Shown here: one piece after another, positions 35,513 through 45,734 of the stretch
Position numbering within the stretch: position 1 is the first letter of the stretch
Layout of the letters: each line of letters begins with the position of its first letter
NCBI RefSeq assembly: GCF_900110165.1
Contig: NZ_FOCQ01000009.1
Coordinates: 1-64,000, forward strand
Length of the DNA stretch: 64,000 nucleotides
Reading direction: 5' to 3'
Source of the DNA: Lihuaxuella thermophila
Lineage (GTDB): Bacteria; Bacillota; Bacilli; Thermoactinomycetales; Thermoactinomycetaceae
Position numbers and translations under genes: made by a program
Notes under the pieces: generated by a model
Database searches by the model: none
The model's input: only the letters and a program-made list of their open reading frames with translations
Told to the model about the DNA's origin: nothing

Positions 35513-35589
35513 AACGGAGCCCTCCCTGAAACCGGAAGGAAAATGAAGGGAGAAAGCGAAATGTAAAGTTGAGGCGGGGTGACGTGAGT

Positions 35590-36267
35590 ATGGGAAAAGC
35601 ATTGAAACCGGGCGTAACCATTAAAGGAACGAAAGATGGCCTTCTCTTTTTTCTCGATGATTCGCGCCCCTTTTCCGCTGTACTGAATGAATTGAAATAT
35701 AAATTGGAACATCATAGCGCTTCGCAAATCTGGGATGGCCCGGAAATGAAGGTAAAAATCAAGCTGGGCCAGAGACGGATCACCAAACCTGAAGAAATTG
35801 CCGTCAGGGAATTGTTTTCCATCCGGAAGAACTTGATCATTCATGAGTTTGAGTCGGATGGAATGCCATATCTCGCAGATTTCGAGCCTGGAATTCAAAT
35901 GCTGACCGGCACTGTCCGTTCCGGACAAGTGTTGACGCATACAGGAGATCTCCTTTTTTTAGGGGATGTCAATCCCGGAGGCACGATTCAATGCACAGGC
36001 AGTATTTACGTATTGGGAGCGTTGCGCGGTTTGGCCCATGCGGGAAGCAAGGGGGATGAAACCGCCATTATCGCGGCCTCTGTTTTGCGTCCTACTCAGC
36101 TTCGAATTGCAGATGTAATCTGCCGCCCGCCGGATCAATGGGACGAATCTGAAGTAGGCATGCGTTTTGCCTGCTTAGCCGATAATCAAATCATCGTTGA
36201 GAAAATGCACCATCTGAGCCGAATTCGCCCCGATAAAGAATGGAAGGAAAACAGCAAGAAGCTGTAA
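35590..36267 (+). CDS. minC: Septum site-determining protein MinC
   Basis: MinC (225 aa) inhibits FtsZ ring assembly away from mid-cell. An N-terminal FtsZ-interacting domain is followed by the C-terminal beta-helix that binds MinD (GTVRSGQVLTHTGDLLFLGD and ALRGLAHAGSKGDE). GGGGTGA supports the ATG at 35590. It precedes minD in the same operon. Confidence 0.93.
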   Translation: MGKALKPGVTIKGTKDGLLFFLDDSRPFSAVLNELKYKLEHHSASQIWDGPEMKVKIKLGQRRITKPEEIAVRELFSIRKNLIIHEFESDGMPYLADFEPGIQMLTGTVRSGQVLTHTGDLLFLGDVNPGGTIQCTGSIYVLGALRGLAHAGSKGDETAIIAASVLRPTQLRIADVICRPPDQWDESEVGMRFACLADNQIIVEKMHHLSRIRPDKEWKENSKKL

Positions 36268-36301
36268 CCATTTGATGTCAGGAAGAAAGGAGGGGGAAAG
36301 A

Positions 36302-37096
36302 TTGGGCGAAAGTATCGTGATTACGTCCGGCAAAGGAGGAGTGGGCAAATCCACCACCTCCGCCAATCTGGGAACGGCGCTCGCACTGACGGGCAAAAAA
36401 GTTTGCATGATCGATACGGATATCGGCCTCAGAAATCTGGATGTGTTGATGGGTTTGGAAAACCGTATCATTTACGATATTGTGGATGTTGTTGAAAAGA
36501 ATTGCAGCATTGATCAGGCGCTCGTCAAGGATAAGCGCTGTGACGGACTTTATTTGCTGCCCGCCGCCCAGACCAAGGATAAAACGGCGCTGACGAGCAA
36601 CCACTTGCGCTGGCTTGTGGGAGAACTGAAAGAAGAGTTTGACTACATTCTGATCGATTGTCCGGCCGGAATCGAAATGGGATTTAAAAATGCCGTGGCC
36701 GGTGCAGATCAAGCGATTGTGGTCACCACTCCCGAACATGCAGCCATCCGTGACGCCGACAGGGTGATCGGTCTGTTGGAAAAAGAAAAAGTGGCTCCAC
36801 CCAAACTCATCGTGAACCGGTTCCGCAAACAACTGGTCCGGGAGGGTGGAATGATGGATGTCGATGAAGTGGTTTCTGTGCTGGCGGTCGATCTCCTGGG
36901 CGTGGTACCCGATGATGAGCGCGTGATCCGTGCGGGTAACCAGGGGGAGCCCGTCGTCTTCGATAATGACAGCCTGGCGGGAAAAGCATACCGCAACATC
37001 GCCCGCCGCATTCAGGGCGAAATGGTTCCGCTCCTTGCATTTAAGGAGGAGAAGAGCGTTGTTTATAAAATGAAAAAATGGTTGGGATTTGCCTGA
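36302..37096 (+). CDS. minD: Septum site-determining protein MinD
   Basis: This deviant-Walker ATPase (264 aa) recruits MinC to the membrane. It shows VITSGKGGVGKSTTSANLG at the N-terminus, DTDIGLRNLDVLMGLENR near residue 38, IDCPAGIE near residue 117 and a C-terminal amphipathic membrane-targeting helix (VYKMKKWLGFA). AGGAGGGGG is 8 bases before the TTG at 36302; the longer reading overlaps this site. Confidence 0.96.
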   Translation: MGESIVITSGKGGVGKSTTSANLGTALALTGKKVCMIDTDIGLRNLDVLMGLENRIIYDIVDVVEKNCSIDQALVKDKRCDGLYLLPAAQTKDKTALTSNHLRWLVGELKEEFDYILIDCPAGIEMGFKNAVAGADQAIVVTTPEHAAIRDADRVIGLLEKEKVAPPKLIVNRFRKQLVREGGMMDVDEVVSVLAVDLLGVVPDDERVIRAGNQGEPVVFDNDSLAGKAYRNIARRIQGEMVPLLAFKEEKSVVYKMKKWLGFA

Positions 37097-37110
37097 TCCT
37101 ACATACCCGG

Positions 37111-37137
37111 GCCCGCAGAACATGCGGGCTTTTTTTA
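37111..37137 (+). terminator. Terminator after minD
   Basis: GCCCGC pairs with GCGGGC (7-base loop), followed by seven T. Confidence 0.88.
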
Positions 37138-37209
37138 TGAGGCATGATCACCTTTGATGATGGGAAACAATAACTTAAACTTTATCGAACTGATTGGGGG
37201 ATCTAACCA

Positions 37210-37353
37210 ATGACCGACAAGCATGAGCTTGAAAAAGAAAAAGGAGCATATCTTCGGGACATTCGTTTTGTGACAGACAACTTCAATGTCTATGAGGTGG
37301 CCGAAGAAATGGATCAGGTGGAAGGGGAGAATAACAAACAACAAGATCGATAG
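37210..37353 (+). CDS. Possible 47-residue protein between minD and spoIVFA
   Basis: A 47-codon ORF encodes a very charged product (MTDKHELEKEKGAYLRDIRF...), preceded by TTGGGGGAT about 7 bases before the ATG. It ends before the chosen spoIVFA start. It has no recognised family and no membrane segment. Its binding site makes it plausible. Confidence 0.4.
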   Translation: MTDKHELEKEKGAYLRDIRFVTDNFNVYEVAEEMDQVEGENNKQQDR

Positions 37354-37474
37354 CATCACAAACCCGCGGCAGACCGGCCAAACTTTTCTTTTTACCCTGA
37401 TGCCCCATTCTGAATATTTGCTTCTCCCGGGTCATATGTTGATACAAAGGCTTGGACAAAGATGGGAGAGAGAA

Positions 37475-38260
37475 ATGTTGCGTGAATGGAGCCAAAATGT
37501 GAGGAAGCGGCGGGAAAAACAAGTTCGCTTGATCAAACAGGGAATGGTTCCGCCTGTCCATCATTCCGTCCGCTCGTGGGCCGGAGAGTGGGAGACCCCC
37601 AGAGAGAAAATCCCGGAGCCGGCCCCTTGGAACCGATTCGTCCCGGAAGGCGAGAAAGTGAAAAGAAGAGAAAGGCGATTGATGTTCCAGGTGACGGCTG
37701 CGGCCATTTTGCTGGTGTTCACTTTTATTCTTTTTCATTCCGATTCTCCGGCATTGGAGCCGGCTGAACAGTTTGCGACCGAGGTGATGACCCGCGACTT
37801 TAATTTTGCCGGCCTATCCGATTGGTACAAGCAGTATGTGGGGGGGAATCCGGCCATCTTGCCCGCCTTTCTGAAAAATGACGAACCAGGCAACCAGCAG
37901 ACACTGCCGCAGTGGAGAGTTCCCGTAAAAGGAAAAATCATCCTTCCGTTTGATGAAAAAAGAAAAGGCCTTGTCATCCGGACGGCTGCACGCGCGGAAG
38001 TCGTGGCCGCTGCGGAAGGCTGGGTCACGTTCGCGGGACATAAGGAAGGATTGGGAAATACGGTGATAATCCGGCATGCGGGTGGCAGGGAAACCTGGTA
38101 TGGTTGGCTGCAAAATCTGCACGTAAAAGAAAGAGACTGGGTCAAAAGTGGTGAGCGGATTGGAGAGGTTGGAGAGACGAAAGGACAATCGCTGATTTAT
38201 GTTGCGATGAAAAAGGACAACCAGTTTGTCAATCCCGCGGGTGTGATTCCGCTTGAATAA
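37475..38260 (+). CDS. spoIVFA: Stage IV sporulation protein FA (M23 domain)
   Basis: SpoIVFA (261 aa) holds the SpoIVFB protease inactive in the forespore outer membrane until signalled. It has a basic N-terminal region, one transmembrane helix (FQVTAAAILLVFTFILF near residue 70) and a C-terminal LytM/M23-like domain (WRVPVKGKIILPF... VVAAAEGWVTFAG... GNTVIIRHAGG) lacking the full HxGxD/HxH metal set, as expected for a non-enzymatic regulator. GGGAGAGAG precedes the ATG at 37475. The overlap with spoIVFB and the length near the Bacillus protein support the name. Confidence 0.87.
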   Translation: MLREWSQNVRKRREKQVRLIKQGMVPPVHHSVRSWAGEWETPREKIPEPAPWNRFVPEGEKVKRRERRLMFQVTAAAILLVFTFILFHSDSPALEPAEQFATEVMTRDFNFAGLSDWYKQYVGGNPAILPAFLKNDEPGNQQTLPQWRVPVKGKIILPFDEKRKGLVIRTAARAEVVAAAEGWVTFAGHKEGLGNTVIIRHAGGRETWYGWLQNLHVKERDWVKSGERIGEVGETKGQSLIYVAMKKDNQFVNPAGVIPLE

Positions 38261-39122
38261 TGTCCCCTGGCGAGGTTTGAGGGTGCGCATTCATCCTCTT
38301 TTTTGGGTACTGGTCTGTTCGGCTGTCTGGACAGGCCATTTTATTGAGATTCTCAGCTTGTTTGTCTTGATCGTTATTCATGAACTGGGGCATGTGACGG
38401 CCGCCTGGTCTTTCGGCTGGCGCATCCATTCCATGGAACTGCTGCCGTTTGGCGGAGTGGCCAAGATGGACGAATGGGGAACCGTCCCGGCGAGGGAAGA
38501 AATCATTGTGGCGCTGGCCGGACCGTTTCAACACGTGTACATCGTATTGATGAGTTTCATGTTTGAACAGGCTGGCTGGTGGACAGAAGAATGGACCGAA
38601 TATTTTATTCGCGGCAATTTGATGATCGCCTGTTTTAATCTGCTTCCTGTTTACCCGCTGGATGGGGGCCGGGTATTGCAAGCGGTGCTGAGCTACTTTC
38701 TCCCTTACCGGAGAGTCATTGCGTGGACGTTGTGGTTTAGTCTTCTCTTTTCTTTCTTGATGGCCGTCTCCTCCTTTCTCATTTCGGAAAGTTCGGTTAT
38801 GCTCCACCTTCTGCTCATTGCTCTGTTCTTATTTTTTTCCAATCTGGTCGCTTTGAGGCGAAAAAGTTTTCAGTTTCTCCGCTTTTTAATTCAACGACGC
38901 GATCGGGGAATTTGCCATGACGTATCCATTAAAAAGCTGACCGTCCAAGCGGATGAACCGCTAAGGAAAGTGATCAAAAATTGGTACAAGGAACGATATC
39001 ACATACTGGAAATCGTGGACGGTCAGGGGAGGATGATCGGTTTTTTACCCGAGGAAAAGGTGTTGGAATACTATTTTAAGCACCCGGTTCAGGGTTGCCT
39101 GATCAAAGAGTTGATCAGTTGA
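38253..39122 (+). CDS. spoIVFB: Stage IV sporulation protein FB, site-2 protease
   Basis: This intramembrane zinc metalloprotease (M50B, 289 aa) activates pro-sigma-K in the mother cell. The metal motif HELGH lies in VLIVIHELGHVTAAW near residue 43, and the third ligand in NLLPVYPLDGGRVLQA near residue 137. About six transmembrane helices and a C-terminal CBS-like region are present. TTG start overlapping the spoIVFA end by 8 bases. Confidence 0.94.
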   Translation: MNNVPWRGLRVRIHPLFWVLVCSAVWTGHFIEILSLFVLIVIHELGHVTAAWSFGWRIHSMELLPFGGVAKMDEWGTVPAREEIIVALAGPFQHVYIVLMSFMFEQAGWWTEEWTEYFIRGNLMIACFNLLPVYPLDGGRVLQAVLSYFLPYRRVIAWTLWFSLLFSFLMAVSSFLISESSVMLHLLLIALFLFFSNLVALRRKSFQFLRFLIQRRDRGICHDVSIKKLTVQADEPLRKVIKNWYKERYHILEIVDGQGRMIGFLPEEKVLEYYFKHPVQGCLIKELIS

Positions 39123-39228
39123 TAAAGGTCGTTATAAAATAATGTGCAAGATCCTTGCACCTGTGAACATCAGCGGTTGGATTGCGGTGGTGAGCACAGG
39201 TGATGCATCTGTCTCCACAAACTTCCTT

Positions 39229-39257
39229 TTGACAATCTGTCCTCTTTATGCTAAGAT
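39229..39257 (+). promoter_or_regulatory. Sigma-A promoter of rplU-prp-rpmA
   Basis: A perfect -35 TTGACA and a TAAGAT -10 are separated by 17 bases, about 100 bases upstream of rplU. Confidence 0.8.
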
Positions 39258-39261
39258 TCTC

Positions 39262-39350
39262 TTTGTTGACTGTCACCGCTCATGAACAGGATCGGTAAAC
39301 AGGCCGCACCGGCCTTTCCTGTTGTGGCGAGTCTCTATTGAGGAGGATTG
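39262..39350 (+). ncRNA. L21 leader (ribosomal protein autoregulatory element)
   Basis: Between the promoter and rplU lies a leader with a nested hairpin: AACAGG (39286-39291) pairing with CCTGTT, and an inner GGCC/GGCC stem with a short loop. Position and form agree with the L21 leader of Bacillales, which L21 is thought to bind to repress its operon. No covariance model was run. Confidence 0.65.
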
Positions 39351-39353
39351 TAA

Positions 39354-39665
39354 ATGTACGCTGTAATCGAAACTGGTGGTAAGCAATACCGCGTGGAGAA
39401 AGATGCTGTTCTCTTCATCGAAAAGCTGCATGCCGAAGAAGGCGACACGGTCACTTTCGACAAAGTGTTGCTCGTGAACAAAGACGGTGAAGTAAAAGTC
39501 GGTGCTCCGCACGTAGAAGGAGCAAAAGTAACCGGCAAAGTCGTTAAACACGGAAAAGGGAAAAAAATCATCGTGTTTAAATATAAACCGAAAAAGAACT
39601 ACAAACGGAAAAAAGGTCATCGTCAGCCATTTACCCAAGTCGTGATCGAAAACATCGAAGCCTGA
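39354..39665 (+). CDS. rplU: 50S ribosomal protein L21
   Basis: L21 (103 aa) binds 23S rRNA. The N-terminus [19 protein letters not shown] and the basic C-terminus [20 protein letters not shown] are diagnostic. GAGGAGGA precedes the ATG. Order rplU-prp-rpmA is conserved in Firmicutes. Confidence 0.98.
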   Translation: MYAVIETGGKQYRVEKDAVLFIEKLHAEEGDTVTFDKVLLVNKDGEVKVGAPHVEGAKVTGKVVKHGKGKKIIVFKYKPKKNYKRKKGHRQPFTQVVIENIEA

Positions 39666-39997
39666 TGATTCGGATAGAAGTAGAGCGAGACGGGCAGGGC
39701 GAGGTCGAGCGGGTGCTTATCACCGGGCATGCCAACTACGGCGAGTACGGAAGGGACATCGTCTGTGCCGCTGTATCCGGCATCTCCATCGGAATGGTCA
39801 ATGCCATCGAGAAGATGTTTGGCGTGCAAGTGCATGCGGATGATGACGGTGATGGCAAAGTGGATTGCCGCTTGCCGAAGGGGCTGGATGACCCCGAGAA
39901 AATCGCCAAGATCCGCTTGCTCATGGAAGCCATGGCCGTTTCGCTTCGAAACATGGCTGATGAGTATCCTGATTATGTGAAAATGATCGAACGATAG
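39665..39997 (+). CDS. prp: Ribosomal-processing cysteine protease Prp
   Basis: Prp/YsxB (110 aa) cleaves the N-terminal extension of L27. The histidine in ITGHANYGEYGRDI and the cysteine in DIVCAAVSG form the expected catalytic pair about 12 residues apart. The ATG overlaps the rplU stop by one base. Its substrate, an L27 with extension, is the next gene. Confidence 0.93.
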   Translation: MIRIEVERDGQGEVERVLITGHANYGEYGRDIVCAAVSGISIGMVNAIEKMFGVQVHADDDGDGKVDCRLPKGLDDPEKIAKIRLLMEAMAVSLRNMADEYPDYVKMIER

Positions 39998-40040
39998 CGA
40001 TATAAAATCACGTTATTACCAGTAGAAAGAGGTGGAAACC

Positions 40041-40352
40041 ATGCTTAAACTCAATCTTCAATGCTTCGCTTCTAAAAAAGGGGTAGGTTCCACAAAAAAC
40101 GGCCGTGACAGCATTTCCAAACGTCTCGGCGTAAAACGTGGCGACGGTCAATTTGTTACCGCCGGTAATATCCTGGTGCGTCAACGCGGAACCAAAATCT
40201 ACCCCGGCTTGAACGTAGGCCGTGGCGGTGACGATACTCTGTTTGCCAAAGCAGACGGAATTGTGCGCTTTGAACGTTTCGGTCGCGACAAAAAACGCGT
40301 AAGCATTTACCCGGCAGCTGTTGCTCAAGCTGCTGCAACGGTCGAAGCTTAA
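40041..40352 (+). CDS. rpmA: 50S ribosomal protein L27 with Prp-cleaved extension
   Basis: L27 (103 aa) contacts the peptidyl transferase centre. The precursor starts [20 protein letters not shown], where the leader up to ...QCF matches the Prp recognition sequence and cleavage before ASKKG gives the mature end. AGGTGG supports the ATG at 40041. Confidence 0.97.
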   Translation: MLKLNLQCFASKKGVGSTKNGRDSISKRLGVKRGDGQFVTAGNILVRQRGTKIYPGLNVGRGGDDTLFAKADGIVRFERFGRDKKRVSIYPAAVAQAAATVEA

Positions 40353-40368
40353 TCGGGTAAAAAAGCAG

Positions 40369-40393
40369 CCCTGGCATTGCCAGGGTTTTTCTT
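40369..40393 (+). terminator. Terminator after rpmA
   Basis: CCCTGG pairs with CCAGGG (5-base loop), followed by TTTTT. Confidence 0.85.
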
Positions 40394-40452
40394 TTCCCGT
40401 CAATTCCTGTAGAATAAAGGTCGATAAGTACATAGAGATGGGAGAGATAGAT

Positions 40453-41178
40453 GTGAGGCAAGATTTCCTGCATCTTGTCAAGCCGTTTGGCCCGACGATC
40501 GTCATCCTCGTGGGTTGGGTGTTTCAACCATTTGAATGGATGGGGGCGGTTTTATTCTTTTTCGCTGCCATGATCGCCTTATGGGGAGGCATCTATTTCT
40601 CTCACAAGAAACGAACCGAACAACAGATGCTCAGGGAGGCGGAACGGATCAGATCCATCCTCAGCCGCAGGCGCCACGATTGGATGAATCATATACAAGT
40701 GTTGATGGGTTACCAGGCGATGAACAAGCAGGAGCGGATTACAGCCTACCTGCAAAAACTGGTGCAGAAGGCGGCCGATGAGCGGATGATTTCAGAAATT
40801 TCCTATCCGCCTCTGGCAGTGGCTCTGTTAACCTTGGATGACCGTTACCTTCAATGGGAGATTGATGTTCAGGTAGGAAAACCGTTACCCGATCCCAAAG
40901 ATCATGAACGTCTTCTTCGCATGATCGAAGAAGTGTTTCCCTGGCTGGAGAAGCAGACGCGGGATCATCCGGACTGGACGCACTTGCGACTGTCTTTGCG
41001 CAGGGAGGAGCAGCATGCTTTGGTAACCATTGAGATCTCCGGCGATGATTCATCTTTGATCCGTTCGGACATTTCGCCGCATGAGTGGGAAGAGCTGCGG
41101 AATCATATTAAAAAGTGGAACGGGGAGTGTGCTCTCCTCGCGGGGAACAAGGGAATCCAAATTCAGTTGACATCGTGA
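40453..41178 (+). CDS. spo0B: Spo0B-like sporulation phosphotransferase with membrane segments
   Basis: Spo0B carries phosphate from Spo0F to Spo0A in the phosphorelay. The phospho-accepting histidine is in SRRRHDWMNHIQVLMGY near residue 76, matching the Spo0B HDWMN motif. The gene sits between rpmA and obg, as in Bacillus. The N-terminus has two hydrophobic helices (FGPTIVILVGWVF and MGAVLFFFAAMIALWGGIYF) that the soluble B. subtilis protein (192 aa) lacks, so this 241-residue form may be membrane-bound. GGGAGAG lies 6 bases before the GTG at 40453. Confidence 0.85.
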   Translation: MRQDFLHLVKPFGPTIVILVGWVFQPFEWMGAVLFFFAAMIALWGGIYFSHKKRTEQQMLREAERIRSILSRRRHDWMNHIQVLMGYQAMNKQERITAYLQKLVQKAADERMISEISYPPLAVALLTLDDRYLQWEIDVQVGKPLPDPKDHERLLRMIEEVFPWLEKQTRDHPDWTHLRLSLRREEQHALVTIEISGDDSSLIRSDISPHEWEELRNHIKKWNGECALLAGNKGIQIQLTS

Positions 41179-41188
41179 CGGAAGTTGA

Positions 41189-42508
<1,320 letters not shown>

Positions 42509-42626
42509 CTTGTAAACCAAAACGGAACGCTTGATCTTTCCTGTTGTCCAGACTTGCAATCGGTAATTATGCTGCCGGTTCCCCGGAGAATCCCGAGTTG
42601 CCGGAGCCGGAGAGGACGGTACAACT

Positions 42627-43502
42627 TCACGGAAACACAATCGTTTTATTTCCGTGCACCAGCACTTGGTCGTTTAAGTGCCACTGAACGGCCCTGGCCA
42701 GCACGATCCTCTCCAAGTCGCGCCCGATCCGTTTCAAGTCTTCGACATGATGGCGATGGCTCACCCGTTGGACATCCTGCTCGATGATGGGGCCTTGATC
42801 CAGCTCTTCAGTTACATAATGGGCGGTGGCGCCGATGATTTTTACCCCCCGCTCATAAGCCTGATGATAGGGCTTTCCACCTACAAAGGCCGGCAGGAAC
42901 GAATGATGGATGTTGATGATTTGATTGCGGTACCGGTCGATGATGCGCGCGGGAATGATTTGCATATACCGGGCCAGGATAATCGTATCAATCCCGGCTT
43001 GATTCAGCAGTTCCAGGTGAATGTCGGCAGCCTGTTCGCGGCTTTCTTTGCTGACCGGCACATGGTGATAGGGAATCCCGAAAGGAGCGACAATGGCTTC
43101 CATGTCCGGGTGGTTACTGATCACCATCGAAATGTCGGCATGCAGTTCCCCGATGTTCCAGCGCCACAAAATTTCCCGCAAACAGTGGTCTTCCCTGGAT
43201 ACGAAAACAGCCACTCTTTGTTTCCTGGCCGCGGGAGTGATTCGCCATTCCATATCAAAGGAGACCGCGATCCGGGCAAATCGTTCCCGCAGGGGTTCAA
43301 GTCGCGGGATGAGCTCTTCCAATTGAAATTCCACCCGCATAAAAAAGAAGCCGCCATGGGGGTCCGTGGTGTATTGATCCGAATCCACGATATTGGCTCC
43401 TTGTTCAAACAAAAATCGGGACACTGCAGCAATAATCCCGGGTTGATCGGCACAGCAGATGAGCAGTCTTCCCAAATCTTTTCCGTGTGTATGTATTTTC
43501 AT
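42627..43502 (-). CDS. purU: Formyltetrahydrofolate deformylase
   Basis: PurU (291 aa) hydrolyses 10-formyl-THF to formate and THF. An N-terminal ACT domain (RLLICCADQPGIIAAVSRFL) precedes the formyl-transferase fold with ILARYMQIIPARIIDRYRN (catalytic Asn/His/Asp region) and NIHHSFLPAFVGGKPYHQAY. AGAGGAG precedes the ATG. It is convergent with obg. Confidence 0.95.
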   Translation of the reverse strand: MKIHTHGKDLGRLLICCADQPGIIAAVSRFLFEQGANIVDSDQYTTDPHGGFFFMRVEFQLEELIPRLEPLRERFARIAVSFDMEWRITPAARKQRVAVFVSREDHCLREILWRWNIGELHADISMVISNHPDMEAIVAPFGIPYHHVPVSKESREQAADIHLELLNQAGIDTIILARYMQIIPARIIDRYRNQIINIHHSFLPAFVGGKPYHQAYERGVKIIGATAHYVTEELDQGPIIEQDVQRVSHRHHVEDLKRIGRDLERIVLARAVQWHLNDQVLVHGNKTIVFP

Positions 43503-43645
43503 CGATGTTTTTCTCCTCTATGATGTGATATTGATCTGCGATTTGTGGGATTGATCATGATCATGCTGAATGTTTTTAAGAGCGATTTTACTACACCTTT
43601 CACCTTATGTCGAGAGAATCAGCGAATCTTCGACCGGGTCAAGCG

Positions 43646-43686
43646 AAAGCCCACAGCTTTTCGTCATACGAAAGCTGTGGGCTTTG
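43646..43686. terminator. Terminator after the tyrosine phosphatase gene
   Basis: A perfect stem GCCCACAGCTTT/AAAGCTGTGGGC (10-base loop) is flanked by A and T runs, so it can act in both directions. Confidence 0.85.
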
Positions 43687-43687
43687 T

Positions 43688-44161
43688 TCAGTTTAATTTG
43701 TGTTCACGTTTGATCATCTTAAGCAGTTCGAGGCATCCTTCGGATACCAGCTGATATGTCTCATCAAAATCTCCCGTATACCAAGGGTCGGGCACTTCCC
43801 GATACGTGGTTCCGGGAATCAAGTCTACAAAACGGTAAATGTGAGCGTCTTGACTCCCGGCAAGCTTGCGCAAGCTGGCGATATTGCTTTCATCCATGCC
43901 GATGATGTAAGTAAATTCATCGAAATCGTCTTTCCTCACCTGACGGGCGCGGATCCCTTCGTACGAAATCCCTTTTTCTTTTAATTTATTGCGTGTTCCG
44001 TGATGGGGGGGTTCACCGATATGCCAATTGCCGGTTCCCGCAGAATCGACCCGGATTTTGCCGGAAAGACCTTCCTGTTCCACATAATGGCGGAAAACAG
44101 CTTCCGCCATCGGGGAACGGCAGATATTGCCCAGGCACACAAACAGTACGGAAATTTGCAT
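43688..44161 (-). CDS. Low-molecular-weight protein-tyrosine phosphatase
   Basis: The product (157 aa) has the LMW-PTP active site VLFVCLGNICRSPMAE (CxxxxxRS) at residues 5-20 and the general-acid aspartate in VPDPWYTGDFDETY near residue 125. It is a cytoplasmic phosphatase of the YfkJ/YwlE kind; its substrate is unknown. Confidence 0.93.
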   Translation of the reverse strand: MQISVLFVCLGNICRSPMAEAVFRHYVEQEGLSGKIRVDSAGTGNWHIGEPPHHGTRNKLKEKGISYEGIRARQVRKDDFDEFTYIIGMDESNIASLRKLAGSQDAHIYRFVDLIPGTTYREVPDPWYTGDFDETYQLVSEGCLELLKMIKREHKLN

Positions 44162-44532
44162 AGTCCGTCTCCCTTCCGTTGATCAAAAATCGATGTTGGC
44201 AGCAAACATATCTTAACATAAGTGGGGCCTTGCCGGGTAACAGCCCCGGAAAGTAAGAGTTCAGCGGTAGTTTGTCTTTTGCCGATGTTAAAGAGACGGA
44301 CGAATATCACTGATACCGTCGCGAAAGAATTGATTTATTAGAAAATATCAATCACAATAAAATTAACAGTTCGCACCCCTGTATTTGCAATTTTCACATA
44401 AATCTTTTTTCAGAACTCCATCTCAAAATTGTCAGGGAATACGACGCTCGATCTGGTTTGCATTCAACCCGATCCCCCGTTAACCACCATTGAACTGGCG
44501 GATCGTCCTATTTCCAGTAGAAAGAGAGATGA
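44162..44532. other. Intergenic region before the epimerase gene
   Basis: It contains an AT-rich stretch with a short inverted repeat (ATTGAT...ATCAAT around 44330-44352). No gene, RNA or clear promoter was recognised. Confidence 0.3.
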
Positions 44533-45549
44533 ATGATGGGAATGAGCCGAAATTCGCATCAAGGTATAGGGAAAACGACCTTTAATGGAGAAAAAGCCAT
44601 TCAAATGACCTTTTACCCGTATTCGGCTGTGATATTGCCGGAGATCGGCGGGAATCTTGTCTCTTTTGCAGACATCGAGCGGGATTACCGTTTTATTCGG
44701 GAACCTGCGTTGGAAGAAATGAGTTCATTTAAAAAGCAGGCAATTCTGCACGGGATCCCCGTACTGTTCCCCCCGAACCGATATGAAAACGGTCGTTTTC
44801 GCCTGTCGGGAAGAAGTTATCAATGGCCGGTCAATGAAGAGGTGAATCAAAACCATATCCATGGATTCCTTTATGATCAACCATGGCAAATTTATTCAAT
44901 GGGCGAGTCGGAAGAGGCGGTTTATGCGGAATTGATCATCGTAAATGAGCCGGGCGGAAAAATTTTTTCATATTTTCCGCATTTTTTTGAGATTCGTTTG
45001 CGTTATGAATTGTCAGGTGTCGGACTGACCAAGCGAATCACGGTAACCAACACGGGAAAAGACCCCATGCTTTGCATGTTGGGCTTTCACACAGCGATCA
45101 ACGCTCCCTTTGCACCGGAAAGTACGATGGAAGACTGTTTGCTGAAATTGACGATTGGCAAACGAATCGAGCTGTCGGACCGCATGCTCCCGACAGGCAG
45201 GTTTTTGCCTCTTACTCCGGAAGAAGTGAAGATGAAGAGGGAAGGAATTTCCCCATTCTTTGCCCCTTTGGACAATCATTATACTGCCGAGGCACAAGAC
45301 GGACACAATCGCATGGTGCTGACCGATCTGAAAGAAAAAGTAAGGTTGGTTTATGATGTGGGAACGAAATTTAAATTTTGGATGATTTATAACCATGATG
45401 CCAAGAGCGGATTCATCTGCCCGGAGCCTCAAACCAATATGGTGAATGCTCCCAATCTGAATCTGCCTCCAGAGCAAACCGGAATGGTGATCCTGGATGG
45501 TGGAGAGTCGTGGTCTGAAACATCGCGAATTTTTCCAGAGAAATTTTAA
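44533..45549 (+). CDS. Aldose 1-epimerase family protein
   Basis: The product (338 aa) has a galactose-mutarotase-like fold: ILPEIGGNLVSFADIERDYRFI near the start, then HGIPVLFPPNRYENGRF, the active-site region NQNHIHGFLYDQPW, LGFHTAINAPF and a late CPEPQTNMVNAPN acid region. It likely interconverts anomers of a sugar. Two adjacent ATGs (44533, 44536) are possible. The SDR gene follows 185 bases on. Confidence 0.85.
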   Translation: MMGMSRNSHQGIGKTTFNGEKAIQMTFYPYSAVILPEIGGNLVSFADIERDYRFIREPALEEMSSFKKQAILHGIPVLFPPNRYENGRFRLSGRSYQWPVNEEVNQNHIHGFLYDQPWQIYSMGESEEAVYAELIIVNEPGGKIFSYFPHFFEIRLRYELSGVGLTKRITVTNTGKDPMLCMLGFHTAINAPFAPESTMEDCLLKLTIGKRIELSDRMLPTGRFLPLTPEEVKMKREGISPFFAPLDNHYTAEAQDGHNRMVLTDLKEKVRLVYDVGTKFKFWMIYNHDAKSGFICPEPQTNMVNAPNLNLPPEQTGMVILDGGESWSETSRIFPEKF

Positions 45550-45734
45550 TGGTTAGGAAACGGAAACGAAATCATTACGGCCAACCTGCTTGAGGAGAAG
45601 CAGGAATGGCTGATTCGTGATTAAAAAACGGGGGATCCGGTGTGGTTATTCAACATCCTCAAATTGGATCGACGGGCAAGACACCTTTTTAAGGCGGATC
45701 CGGAACTAAAAAAGAGCAAAACAGGAGGAAGCCC

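Noticed and set aside
36278-37123. 281-codon minus-strand ORF opposite minD
   Set aside because: It mirrors almost the whole minD gene and has histidine-rich, non-protein-like composition; an antisense shadow.
42509-42626. Terminator between obg and purU
   Set aside because: GC-rich repeats are present but no stem with a T run could be defined.
42678-43523. 281-codon plus-strand ORF opposite purU
   Set aside because: Antisense to a complete formyltetrahydrofolate deformylase with all motifs; shadow.
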